From positions 40,980-104,979 of the forward strand of contig MGCS01000010.1 of NCBI GenBank assembly GCA_001790515.1: a stretch of DNA of 64,000 nt. Reading direction: 5' to 3'. The stretch is from Candidatus Saccharibacteria bacterium RIFCSPHIGHO2_12_FULL_44_22. Lineage in GTDB: Bacteria; Patescibacteriota; Saccharimonadia; Saccharimonadales; Saccharimonadaceae. Positions within the stretch are counted from its first letter, which is position 1, and each line of letters starts with the position of its first letter. This document shows, in pieces, positions 27,452-35,960 of the stretch. Position numbers and translations under genes: made by a program. Under the pieces are notes generated by a model. The model made no database searches. It was not told the DNA's origin and was given only the letters and a program-made list of their open reading frames with translations.

Positions 27452-27541
27452 CTATCGCTGAAGCTTTAGCTTGAGAGATTTCAGTTTTTTCTTTAGCAGA
27501 CGCTTGCGTGCAGCACCATGCCAGTTTTTATGCTTAGCCAT
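27452..27541 (-). CDS. Very small basic protein, 29 aa
   Basis: The frame ATG 27541 to TAG 27452 encodes MAKHKNWHGAARKRL followed by a Lys/Leu-rich helix. The size and strong positive charge suggest a small ribosomal-type or RNA-binding protein, resembling the AURKAIP1/COX24-like mini-proteins annotated in candidate-phyla genomes; this is a resemblance only. Its own TATAAT promoter about 30 nt upstream and the strong terminator immediately downstream make it a complete, well-expressed-looking unit despite its length. Confidence 0.65.
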   Translation of the reverse strand: MAKHKNWHGAARKRLLKKKLKSLKLKLQR

Positions 27542-27611
27542 CGTTAGTAGTCCAATCTTTTATATATTTATTCGATTATAGCATGTAACAGGGGTTGTGT
27601 CATCATGTATT

Positions 27612-29024
27612 TTATAGTTTGCCGATGAGATTATCTAATTGTGTATGATAGTCTGCTAATTCTGGATGAAGCTGCTCAAATTCAGTTGCGTTCAGCCGGA
27701 GTATGTTCTTTATGACGGTCTGTTCGCCGCTCGTTAAATTGTGGTAGTTTTGTACAAATTCGTCTGGAAATGTTAGTGCTACATTCAACATCGACGCTAT
27801 TAATTCTTCCCAGCCATCCCATGGATGACCTTCAAGTTCGTCGATCATGGGTTCTTCTAGATAGGGAGATTCGCGGATTGCTCTATAGAATGTTTGGTCG
27901 CGAAGCGCATCGCCCCATGAATTAATCGTGAGGGCTAACTGATCACGCGCTTGCCGTGGCATGGAATCATAGAAGCTTTCTGTATCGATCCCATTTGATC
28001 GCATAAGGTATAAAAGCATGTTCTTTGGCGGTAAAGTGACACATTCTTGGACAGCGCTAGTCGTCGTCACGATCTGATTACCAAAGGCCGGTTGTATGTT
28101 GGCGATAGATCCGTCTTGGATTGATTGGATGATGGCTTGAATTTGTGCACTGTACTGCCATGACACCGATGCCGCAACGCTCTCGAGCTGCTGTACTATT
28201 TCTGCAGAATTAGTTGCAACCTGGTTAAGCGCGAGCGAGCGTAATGAACGACATGCGTTTGAGAATTCATAAAGCGTATCGGCATCTATGGAGTACCCGG
28301 CTTCGTTATTGGAATGATATAAATCTGACGTCGCTGTTAGCGAATGGAGTGTTTCATGACGGAGCATGGTAGCAATGTCGGCGACGGTCTGTATGTCGTA
28401 GCTATCGAATGCCATATAGATTACTCCACCACCATCGGCATTCATATAATCTTCTGCAACGTATTGCGGTTTTGCAAGCGAATAGTTGCGAGGTACAGGG
28501 TCATCTTTAACGATCCTAAAGTTAATGATGTCAAGGCTGTCGTTTTTGAACGCACTCTCAAGTAGCTCGTGATTGACAGCGACGGCGTCAATCAGCTGCT
28601 GTTTTGGGGCGTTTTCGAGAGTCTGACCTATTGTTACATCGCTGTATTCAAGCTTCCCGTTGACATACGTGACCTCCAAAAGAGATGCTGTGTAGGCGTG
28701 ATCTTCCTTGTAGGGGTTAGCTGGATCATTCGGGTTTGGGTTAATAAGTTGCGTAAATTGATCCGGATAGGTAGTGACGGATGCTTGTGCGGTATCGAAA
28801 CTGAATGGTGTGTCCTCTATGTCCTCAAACGATAGCTTACCGACCTCGCCGATTGGCGCTATGCGTTCGGCTGTTACGGACGTTTCTGGCGTCGTTGGTG
28901 CTGGCCGCGCTTCAACGGTGCAGGCGCTCAATGATATCGCTGCAATTCCAGCGATAATGCTTTTTGCGACACGATGCTTTTCATACGCGGCTTTATGATC
29001 GATTTCGGGTGGGAAAGTGTCCAT
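27612..29024 (-). CDS. Lipoprotein with HExxH motif, putative metallopeptidase, 470 aa
   Basis: After a 19-residue polar start comes a hydrophobic segment and a lipobox-like LSAC near residue 35. A zinc-type motif HETLH (LRHETLHSL) occurs at about residue 225 in a context of VADIATML, as in gluzincins, and a downstream WEELIASM could supply the glutamate ligand. The remainder is helical with no family I can name. TATAAT ends 8 nt before ATG 29024, so leaderless. The enzymatic role is inferred from one motif. Confidence 0.7.
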   Translation of the reverse strand: MDTFPPEIDHKAAYEKHRVAKSIIAGIAAISLSACTVEARPAPTTPETSVTAERIAPIGEVGKLSFEDIEDTPFSFDTAQASVTTYPDQFTQLINPNPNDPANPYKEDHAYTASLLEVTYVNGKLEYSDVTIGQTLENAPKQQLIDAVAVNHELLESAFKNDSLDIINFRIVKDDPVPRNYSLAKPQYVAEDYMNADGGGVIYMAFDSYDIQTVADIATMLRHETLHSLTATSDLYHSNNEAGYSIDADTLYEFSNACRSLRSLALNQVATNSAEIVQQLESVAASVSWQYSAQIQAIIQSIQDGSIANIQPAFGNQIVTTTSAVQECVTLPPKNMLLYLMRSNGIDTESFYDSMPRQARDQLALTINSWGDALRDQTFYRAIRESPYLEEPMIDELEGHPWDGWEELIASMLNVALTFPDEFVQNYHNLTSGEQTVIKNILRLNATEFEQLHPELADYHTQLDNLIGKL

Positions 29025-29075
29025 TTAGCAACATTATAACATAAATAAGAGATATGTAAATATGCTAATATTCTA

Positions 29076-30371
29076 TTACGATTTTGCGTAATAGGTGCTG
29101 AGCAATCGATACGACTTCGTGGTAAAGGCAGCGATGACAAAAATGAGTGTAATCAAGCCCGTGACGAACAAAATGAGCGCAATACCACGCGCTTCACCAT
29201 CGCCCAACAGCCAGCCCAACTGTGTTTTTCCTGCATCACCATTCATATATGGAATAATCCAGAATTCGGCGATTGGTCCGATCATAAATGCCGTAATTGG
29301 TGATGCAGCCGATTCGATGCTTTGTGCAAATCCAAAGACTCTCCCCTGGCGATTGAATGGAACGACACGCTGAATGATTGTCTGTTCGGCTGCTTCTGCT
29401 GCCGGCATCAGGCACATAAAGACGAAAATACCCACCGCATATAGTAGCCAGAACTCTCGGATTATAAACAACATACCTAATATAGCAATCGCAATATTGA
29501 CGAACAATAATGTCCTGATTGGATTTTTGCCCAACCCGAATTTAGCGATGGCAAGTCCACCGAGTATAAACCCTGTGCTGGTGATTCCAAGGACAATCCC
29601 CCACAATTCAACAGAAAATAGCGTTAGTCCGTATGGATCCATCAGCGCTATATATGACCCACCGACAAAGTTATTGAATGTCGTAAATATAATCAATGCA
29701 AATAGCCCTGGAATTGCATGAATGGCGTTTAAGCTGCCGCGAATATCAATCTTTTTGTTCTGTAATTCTGGGTCGTGGGCGATGCTTTTTTCTGGGATCG
29801 ATACAAAGACGAGGTGTAGTAATGCGACGCCGGTCAATGTAATCGCAATAGCCAGCGTCCATCCCATGCCAAGCAGCCCAATTGATAACCCGCTAAATAC
29901 TGAGGTCACCATAAAAGCGACACCCTGCACCGTTCCAACCATTCCGTTTGCTTTATCGCGTCTATCTTTTGGAACAAGCAGTGTGACGGTGGTCGAAAGC
30001 GCAATATTACGCATATTTTCAACCACTCCACCGATAAGAATAATGCCACTAAACAGCCAGAATACACCTGATTTCCAATTAATCAATTGGTCTTCCGGGA
30101 AAAGTAAGAACATTATTCCAGCAATGGCATACGCGACGAACGTGATAATAGTTGACGCCATCATAACGACTTTCTTTTTGTTGTGATCAACGATGGTCCC
30201 AAATACCAAGCTTAGTATTGCAACTAGTAGCATGTATGATCCGCCAATAAATGCCGTTGCAAGGACTGATCTGGTTTCTAAATAGACCCAGAATGTTAGC
30301 GCAAACCATAGATAGCTCGTCGTGACATTTGCGACGAGTGTGTTGAGGAGGACGTTATAAAACTGTCTCAT
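29076..30371 (-). CDS. MFS transporter, 431 aa
   Basis: About 12 hydrophobic spans, with the MFS inter-domain signature GTIVDHNKKKVVMM after span 2 and a long central loop near residue 200 (KSIAHDPELQNKKIDIRG). It looks like an exporter of the drug/macrolide (MefA-like) branch, though substrate prediction is weak. TACAAT ends 7 nt before ATG 30371. Not linked to any regulator here. Confidence 0.85.
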   Translation of the reverse strand: MRQFYNVLLNTLVANVTTSYLWFALTFWVYLETRSVLATAFIGGSYMLLVAILSLVFGTIVDHNKKKVVMMASTIITFVAYAIAGIMFLLFPEDQLINWKSGVFWLFSGIILIGGVVENMRNIALSTTVTLLVPKDRRDKANGMVGTVQGVAFMVTSVFSGLSIGLLGMGWTLAIAITLTGVALLHLVFVSIPEKSIAHDPELQNKKIDIRGSLNAIHAIPGLFALIIFTTFNNFVGGSYIALMDPYGLTLFSVELWGIVLGITSTGFILGGLAIAKFGLGKNPIRTLLFVNIAIAILGMLFIIREFWLLYAVGIFVFMCLMPAAEAAEQTIIQRVVPFNRQGRVFGFAQSIESAASPITAFMIGPIAEFWIIPYMNGDAGKTQLGWLLGDGEARGIALILFVTGLITLIFVIAAFTTKSYRLLSTYYAKS

Positions 30372-30416
30372 GATTACGATTGTAGCTGTTGTTTTGTTTG
30401 TTTCAAAATCTTTAGG

Positions 30417-30534
30417 CTATCCTCTGCTGGCGTCTCTTACTGTAATAGGTATCTGCTTTAGCTTTACTGGTTTTAGTCCGTCAATCACATTTGACCAATC
30501 TTGGTCGCTGTAGCGGTCTATCGCACCTTTTTTG
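30417..30534 (-). pseudogene. Minus-one-frame continuation of the 30518-31003 gene
   Basis: Directly after the stop of the neighbouring gene, the -1 frame stays open for about 36 codons (GAIDRYSDQDWSNVIDG, then LKPVKLKQIPITVRDASRG) and ends at 30417. The junction is A-AAA-AAG, two codons before the zero-frame stop. It is either a one-base loss in an A7 run (mutation or assembly error) or a programmed frameshift. Confidence 0.5.
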
Positions 30535-31003
30535 ACATGAATGAATGTGTAGGTACGCCCTCAATATATTGAATAAATTGCGTTGAATCTGCGGTTGGGT
30601 TATTGTTGTCGTCAACGAAATTCGTTTCTACTCTGTACTGCCTATTGTTTTGAGTGGTAACCATGCGGCAACTGGCATTTTCAGACTCAAGCCTGCAAGA
30701 AAGCGGTTCAGAAAAGGGGGTATGTTCCTGAGAGATACTAATCGTATCAGTATCAACACTATATGAAATAGACTTGTTATAGGTAGTCGGCGTGTCGTAT
30801 TGTTTACTGGCAGTTAACGATGTTGATGTGAGCCGTATGCCATTTGGCAGAGCTGTTGGTTGCATAGGCATGAATGTTAGTCGTCCATCCGGAAAGTATT
30901 TTGCCAAAACCGGTGAATACGCCACAAATAATAGCGCGACAACCAATACGCCACATACGGCAATTATAATCTGGTAGCGTCTCTTCCGTAAAAACTTATG
31001 CAC
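30518..31003 (-). CDS. Membrane-anchored hypothetical protein, probably frameshifted, 161 aa as read
   Basis: A basic start (HKFLRKRRYQ) and one membrane span (IIIAVCGVLVVALLFVAY) leave an extracellular domain of about 130 residues. The GTG start at 31003 overlaps the end of the Nudix gene by 8 nt, indicating coupling. The zero frame ends 2 codons after the run A-AAA-AAG, while the -1 frame continues plausibly for 36 codons to 30417, so the native protein may be about 195 residues. No family recognised. Confidence 0.6.
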   Translation of the reverse strand: MHKFLRKRRYQIIIAVCGVLVVALLFVAYSPVLAKYFPDGRLTFMPMQPTALPNGIRLTSTSLTASKQYDTPTTYNKSISYSVDTDTISISQEHTPFSEPLSCRLESENASCRMVTTQNNRQYRVETNFVDDNNNPTADSTQFIQYIEGVPTHSFMSKKVR

Positions 31004-31475
31004 CGTATTTACTCATAGACAGTTGATCCTGACGGTTTGCGTACTCATAAATGCGACGTTCGGCTGATTTTTCAGATGTTTTGAATATCTCTGGGTTCAT
31101 GAACGCAATCTCATCAGCATCTTCGCCCGGGCTAAATACAGGATTTTCTGCTGTAATCTCGTAGATCAAGCGAACTTGCCATAAATCATGCTTCGCCAGG
31201 TAAGATGGATCATCAACAGAGATAATTCGAGCACTAAATCCGCCTTCCAGATTCACCTCTTCCTTCATTTCGCGCGCAATTGCCAGTTCAATATTTTCGC
31301 CATGATCCATACCACCACCTGGTAAATCCCACCAGTCGCGGCCTGTTTCTTTGACGACCAATACTTCTCCGTGCTCATTGCGAACCAGCCCTTTCATGGA
31401 TATACGGTATAGGTAATCGGTCTTGCGTGCGCCCGTCGTGTAGTGGATAGAACCCAAGGAATTTTGTTCAGACAT
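30996..31475 (-). CDS. Nudix hydrolase, 159 aa
   Basis: The Nudix box reads GGMDHGENIELAIAREMKEE; it keeps the metal-binding RExxEE core but lacks the usual Gly just after it. Such enzymes hydrolyse nucleoside diphosphates linked to another moiety; the substrate cannot be predicted. TATACT ends 6 nt before ATG 31475 (leaderless). Overlaps the membrane protein downstream, so the two are probably co-expressed. Confidence 0.87.
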   Translation of the reverse strand: MSEQNSLGSIHYTTGARKTDYLYRISMKGLVRNEHGEVLVVKETGRDWWDLPGGGMDHGENIELAIAREMKEEVNLEGGFSARIISVDDPSYLAKHDLWQVRLIYEITAENPVFSPGEDADEIAFMNPEIFKTSEKSAERRIYEYANRQDQLSMSKYGA

Positions 31476-31513
31476 AAAGATAGTATAGCAAACTCAAGTA
31501 TAATTTTGATCCG

Positions 31514-31969
31514 TTACGTGGTAGGCGTGTTTTTATTGATTGCTTTGACGGTTGTTATGGCTACTATTTTTTCGAGTGCATCGGTAATGTCGGTTCCGAT
31601 ATCTTGTAGTTGTGACTGGTGTCTGTAAAAATCATTGAAATCGCGAATTAGTTTAGCGCGAAATACGACACCTTCTTTGGTTAATTCGATCGTTTTTATG
31701 CGTCGGTCTAATGAGCTTTCTTGGCGTCGTATGTACCCCAGATTCGTTAGTTTATCGACGATACTTGTAATGTAGGACGCATCGCAACTAATCATGCAAG
31801 ATAGTTGGTTCATAGCGATTTGCTTTTTGGGTTCGACGAGCAGTAGTGCGTGCATTTGGCTTGGGGCGAGACCATGCTGCTCTGCAACCTGAGCAACATC
31901 ATGTTTGAGGCGTGACGATAGTAAAGTAATTTGCCAATACGGATTATTCTTTAATTCATCGTTATTCAT
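31514..31969 (-). CDS. MarR-family transcriptional regulator, 151 aa
   Basis: Winged-helix protein: helices near the N-terminus (WQITLLSSRLKHDVAQVAEQ), the recognition region LSCMISCDASYITSIVDKL, then the wing GYIRRQESSLDRRIKTIELTKEG. It diverges from the DHA2-type MFS exporter at 32062 and most likely represses it in response to a small molecule. TATAAT ends 6 nt before ATG 31969. Two cysteines in the recognition region (SCMISCD) could in principle sense oxidation. Confidence 0.9.
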   Translation of the reverse strand: MNNDELKNNPYWQITLLSSRLKHDVAQVAEQHGLAPSQMHALLLVEPKKQIAMNQLSCMISCDASYITSIVDKLTNLGYIRRQESSLDRRIKTIELTKEGVVFRAKLIRDFNDFYRHQSQLQDIGTDITDALEKIVAITTVKAINKNTPTT

Positions 31970-31998
31970 ACTTTCATTATACTACACAAACTAAATAC

Positions 31999-32028
31999 TT
32001 GACAATCTAAACTATATACAAATACAAT
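31999..32028 (+). promoter_or_regulatory. Promoter of the MFS exporter in the MarR-MFS divergent region
   Basis: TTGACA (31999-32004) and TACAAT (32023-32028) are separated by 18 nt, about 33 nt before the ATG. The MarR promoter TATAAT faces the other way 45 nt off, so one bound repressor could cover both. Confidence 0.65.
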
Positions 32029-32061
32029 GATTGATATAGTAAATGACTTAGGAGGGTGCAA

Positions 32062-33444
32062 ATGGGTATTGCAAAGAATAAAATAATTGTGTTAGTGCTA
32101 CTAGCGCTAACACAATTCCTGGTTGTGCTGGATAGTTCGATTGTGAATGTCGCATTGCCAGCAATCAAAGAATCGCTCGGGTTTACTGACGCGTCGCTGC
32201 AATGGATACTAACGGCATATGTTTTGACATTCGGTGGCTTTTTGCTGCTGGGTGGACGTGCGGCAGACCTGTACGGCCGGCGGAAAGTGCTTGTTATTGG
32301 ACTAAGTGGATTCACGCTTACGTCGCTATTAATTGGACTATCGCAATCAAGTGAATCGTTTATCGTTCTTCGGGCGCTCCAAGGACTAACTGCCGCGTTC
32401 ATGTCGCCAGCTGCCATGTCGGTGCTGTTGACAACGTTCAATGAAGGCGCAGAACGCACGCGTGCGCTGAGTGTTTGGACGATCGTTGCTGCTGGCGGTG
32501 GCGCTGCTGGGGTGTTGCTTGGCGGCATTATTACGCAATTGTTTGGATGGCATTGGGATTTCTTTATTAATGTTCCGATCGGTATTCTAGCCGTCATTGG
32601 CATCATGAAATACGTTCCAGCACATGCCAAAGAAGAAAGTGACAAGAATCTTGATTTACCCGGAGCGGCGCTCATTACATCTGGCTTGATTGCACTTGTC
32701 TACGCGATTAGTCAAGCACCAGAAGCCGGAATTGCCGATCCATATGTACTACTTACTCTTCTTTCTGCAGTGATTCTCATCGCAGCATTTATATACAACG
32801 AATCACGAGTCAGACATCCGCTTGTGCCGCTTTCTGTTTTCCGACTGCGCAACGTTAGTGGCGGTAACCTGATTATGATTCCTGCGATGGCTGGTATGCT
32901 TGGTATGTTCTATTTCATATCATTGTATTTGCAGAATATTCTACACTTTTCACCTATTCAAAGTGGACTAGCATTCCTCCCCTTCCCGATTATCTTGGGT
33001 ATTGTGTCATGGAATGCGCCGAAGTTAGTTGATCGATTCGGCATCAAGAAGCTTTTGATCGTTGGGACGATATTACCAACGATCGGTATCGGTCTGTTTA
33101 CTCTTTTGCCGCTCCAAGGAAGCTATATCGTCAATATTCTGCCAAGCATCATTTTGATTCCGACAGGTATGGGCTTGTTCTTCTTGTCCGCCATCTTGGC
33201 CGCGACATCTGGTGTACCAGCACGTGAGTCGGGGCTCGTATCTGGACTGATCAATACTTCACAGCAAGTCGGTGGTGCGCTCGGAATCGCAGTACTTGCC
33301 GGTGTCGCAGCTTTTGCTACTGGCACGTCGACCGGGCCAGAAGCGCAGCTAGCAGGGTTTCATGCAGCGTTCATGGCCGCAACATTACTAATGATCGGTG
33401 CGCTGGCAATTGCACTGTTTGTCATAAAAGTACCAAAAAAGTAG
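32062..33444 (+). CDS. DHA2-type (14-TM) MFS drug exporter, 460 aa
   Basis: A proton-coupled exporter: motif A GGRAADLYGRRKVLVIG after span 2, motif C-like AAGGGAAGVLLGGIITQLFGW, and about 14 spans. The N-terminal VLDSSIVNVALPAI is the DHA2 signature (EmrB/QacA type). AGGAGGG lies 5 nt before ATG 32062; a GTG two codons upstream is inside the Shine-Dalgarno and is rejected. Probably regulated by the divergent MarR protein. Specific drug unknown. Confidence 0.92.
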   Translation: MGIAKNKIIVLVLLALTQFLVVLDSSIVNVALPAIKESLGFTDASLQWILTAYVLTFGGFLLLGGRAADLYGRRKVLVIGLSGFTLTSLLIGLSQSSESFIVLRALQGLTAAFMSPAAMSVLLTTFNEGAERTRALSVWTIVAAGGGAAGVLLGGIITQLFGWHWDFFINVPIGILAVIGIMKYVPAHAKEESDKNLDLPGAALITSGLIALVYAISQAPEAGIADPYVLLTLLSAVILIAAFIYNESRVRHPLVPLSVFRLRNVSGGNLIMIPAMAGMLGMFYFISLYLQNILHFSPIQSGLAFLPFPIILGIVSWNAPKLVDRFGIKKLLIVGTILPTIGIGLFTLLPLQGSYIVNILPSIILIPTGMGLFFLSAILAATSGVPARESGLVSGLINTSQQVGGALGIAVLAGVAAFATGTSTGPEAQLAGFHAAFMAATLLMIGALAIALFVIKVPKK

Positions 33445-33488
33445 ATACTATCGCCACGTAATGACGGTCGCTATATACTAGGTAGTAT

Positions 33489-34469
33489 ATGATTCAGTCA
33501 AAATTATTTGTAGCGTTTGCTACCGTTCTTCTAGTTGCAGCGACAAGTCTGGTCGCTGCATTCTATATTCAACTATGGCCGCTAGAACTTCTGGTTAGTT
33601 TTGCGCCGACAGCGACGACACTTCTCTTCATTGGAGTTGCTGTACTTGGCGGTCTCATTGCCTGGAAGGGTGGCTTTCGTCGACATCTTATTGCGACATG
33701 TCTCGGGGCGGGTGCCCTGCTATTGGGTATCTTTAGTCTCTGCTACGTCATGCTAGGCCACCCATCCGCCGCGGTAACTACAATCTCTTCTTCAAAACAA
33801 GCCATTCGCTTTACGACGTTTAATCGTGAATTTTCGAACACAGAGCTAGAGCGCGCTAGTACGTACTTGCGCACACAAGATAGTGACGTGATCGCGTTAC
33901 AAGAAGCAAACCCGGATGTGACGAAGCAAATCAGTGAACAGACTGGGTTTGCGCATTACTACAATGCAACGCGATTAAATACAGTTCAATATACGAGCAC
34001 TGCGTTGGTATCAAAGTATCCAATCCTTGAATCGTATACCTATGAATTAGAAGTCCATTCGTCTTTAGTAAAAATTGTTATTGCTATTCCTAGGGTCGGG
34101 AAAATGGCGTTTTATAGCCTTCATCTCACTGGGCCGTTCAGTGCTCAGTTTTACGATGAAAGAATGGTTGATAGTAACTCGGTCATAAATATACTCGCAA
34201 AAGAAACATTGCCATATGCTATTGGCGGTGATTTCAATACGACTGTTTACTCACCCGGCTTGCGTCATTTCACTAATGGCATCGCCTCGTCGGCGCAGCC
34301 AACGGTGTCTGGTATGCTTCCTGAGTGTAGCCGATTCAAAGGGCTGCGTATTTTGTGTCTTCGTATTGACCATGTTTATATCCCCCGATCTGCATTTATG
34401 ACGAAAGCGACAATATCGCCAGATCTGGGCTCAGATCATCGGGCGTTGACGGTACAATTTCATTTCTAA
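33489..34469 (+). CDS. Membrane-anchored endonuclease/exonuclease/phosphatase-family protein, 326 aa
   Basis: Three membrane spans (about 7-28, 42-60, 70-92) precede an EEP domain facing outward: FTTFNREF, ALQEAN (metal Glu), YSLHLTG (His), GGDFNT (Asp-Asn), LRIDHVYI and GSDHRALT (final Asp-His). The catalytic set is complete. Relatives act as phosphodiesterases on lipids or nucleic acids. TATACT ends 9 nt before the ATG. The stop overlaps the convergent reductase gene by 4 nt. Confidence 0.85.
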   Translation: MIQSKLFVAFATVLLVAATSLVAAFYIQLWPLELLVSFAPTATTLLFIGVAVLGGLIAWKGGFRRHLIATCLGAGALLLGIFSLCYVMLGHPSAAVTTISSSKQAIRFTTFNREFSNTELERASTYLRTQDSDVIALQEANPDVTKQISEQTGFAHYYNATRLNTVQYTSTALVSKYPILESYTYELEVHSSLVKIVIAIPRVGKMAFYSLHLTGPFSAQFYDERMVDSNSVINILAKETLPYAIGGDFNTTVYSPGLRHFTNGIASSAQPTVSGMLPECSRFKGLRILCLRIDHVYIPRSAFMTKATISPDLGSDHRALTVQFHF

Positions 34470-35155
34470 TACCCGCCAAAACTATCAATTCTGATATTCC
34501 TCACAGGTACGCCTGTATCAATAAGTAAATGTTCGTTTGACTCAACCATTGCTGATGGACCCGAGATATAGAAATTTTGATCTACATTTTTGATCAGTGA
34601 CAGAATTATCTTTTCGCGTTTCTTTCTGTTGATATCGTTTGTTGTTATATACGTTATCGCCAGATTCGGCATTGTTTTTCTCCATAGATCCAGATCATCT
34701 TTGAACAAAAAATGTTCATTCTGATTCAGGTATATCAGTGACACTTCATTTTTGTTATTGTTGTCGTACATTTCCTTGATCATGCTGCGAAACGGCGCTA
34801 TCCCTACTCCACCTGCAATCAAGACGCTCGATTGATTTTTATTGAGCTGAAAATCATAGTCATTGCCATATTGAGTGATCGTCAGCTTTTCGTTTGGTTG
34901 AATTGTTTGTAGCGCTTGTTTGAGCTCGCTGATTCCTTCGCGAAATGTAATACGTATATCGTCCTCTGTTGGTGACGATGATATCGAATATGTCATACCG
35001 CCATTCAGTACGCGGCCATTGAACTGTAAGTCAATCCAATCGCCGGGTTGGAATATAAACTTCATCGGTCGTTCAAAGTAGACACTCCAGCAATTTGGCG
35101 TGTCATGTGTAATTCGTTTGGCGATCAGTTCGATGCTTTGATGTTTGGTTATCAT
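34466..35155 (-). CDS. Ferredoxin-NADP reductase-like flavoprotein, 229 aa
   Basis: FNR-type fold: FAD site in MTYSISSSPTED, preceded by PGDWIDLQF; NAD(P) site GGVGIAPFRSMIKEM; and YISGPSAMVES near the C-terminus. No iron-sulfur domain is attached, so electrons must go to a separate partner. ATG 35155 is chosen; a TTG at 35176 overlapping the previous stop as TTGA is the alternative and would add 7 residues. Lies just after and probably in one transcript with the 35173-35532 gene. Confidence 0.85.
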   Translation of the reverse strand: MITKHQSIELIAKRITHDTPNCWSVYFERPMKFIFQPGDWIDLQFNGRVLNGGMTYSISSSPTEDDIRITFREGISELKQALQTIQPNEKLTITQYGNDYDFQLNKNQSSVLIAGGVGIAPFRSMIKEMYDNNNKNEVSLIYLNQNEHFLFKDDLDLWRKTMPNLAITYITTNDINRKKREKIILSLIKNVDQNFYISGPSAMVESNEHLLIDTGVPVRNIRIDSFGGY

Positions 35156-35172
35156 GAGTTTGATGTAGCAAT

Positions 35173-35532
35173 TCAAGAAGACTTACTAAGGTTATTTTCT
35201 GACGGGAACTCTATGATAATCTGTTTGTAATCGTCAGGGTCTTGATATCCTAGGCTCGTCGTTCGGTTGACGACTACTTTGTTTTCGTATGCTTCTTTGA
35301 TGATGCATGGATACCAATCGTGATCGTCACTGTCGTAGTATTGCCAGACGCCCATCAGGTGTAGTAAACCCTTTTCTTTCAGGATACGCTCTGCGTCTTT
35401 ACGGCTTGTCGTCAATTCAATTTGTGCCCCAAATATAGTCAGCGCTTGCCAACTTGTACTGCTACTCGCAACGTATCCCAAAAGCTTGTTGTCGTCATCA
35501 CGATAAAGCGGCGTCTTTGTATTGTTTGTCAT
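35173..35532 (-). CDS. Hypothetical protein, 119 aa
   Basis: Not recognised. A small soluble alpha/beta protein (KDAERILKEKGLLHLMG, YYDSDDHDWYPCIIKEAY) co-located with the flavin reductase and ending within 20 nt of its start, so the two may act together. TACAAT lies 7 nt before the second of two adjacent ATG codons (35532), which I take as the start. Confidence 0.65.
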   Translation of the reverse strand: MTNNTKTPLYRDDDNKLLGYVASSSTSWQALTIFGAQIELTTSRKDAERILKEKGLLHLMGVWQYYDSDDHDWYPCIIKEAYENKVVVNRTTSLGYQDPDDYKQIIIEFPSENNLSKSS

Positions 35533-35960
35533 CATATCAATTGTAACAAGTTTGACGACCAGTTGATATGTGATTGGTTGCCATGATATATATAGCCAGG
35601 TTCACTGCACTCCAAATAGCAAAGAGAGACATTTACATGTCTCTCTTCTGGAAGATTTGCACCAACAGATGTGGCCTACTAACTAATTAACTGAGCTGTA
35701 ACTGAACTATTTAACTTGATCGGCCACACATAATGATAATGTGCTGTATCACTTGATCTTCCTAATGCCCAGATTAACAAACTCAATTTGCGTCGTCAAC
35801 ACTATTTTTTGTCATTAATTTTCTTCCAAGGTCACACCTCGGAAACTTAGTCTCGCAACATGGCTATTGAATCAAGAATTGCAAAATCTCCGCCAGGGGT
35901 AATTGATAGATTGTAGACGCACTGCGGTATCCCCGTCCTCACCAAAGTAGCTGATGTAGC
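35533..35960. other. 428-bp gap without a gene
   Basis: Six-frame inspection shows no gene-like frame. It contains the hairpin at 35622-35647 and otherwise mixed AT-rich sequence; the last 130 bp before the STAND gene end show nothing I can name. Confidence 0.4.
35622..35647. terminator. Perfect 11-bp hairpin
   Basis: AAGAGAGACAT and ATGTCTCTCTT flank TTAC. It is about 90 nt upstream of the 35532 start and 310 nt past the STAND gene end; it could end transcription on the minus strand, though there is no clear T-run. Confidence 0.45.
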
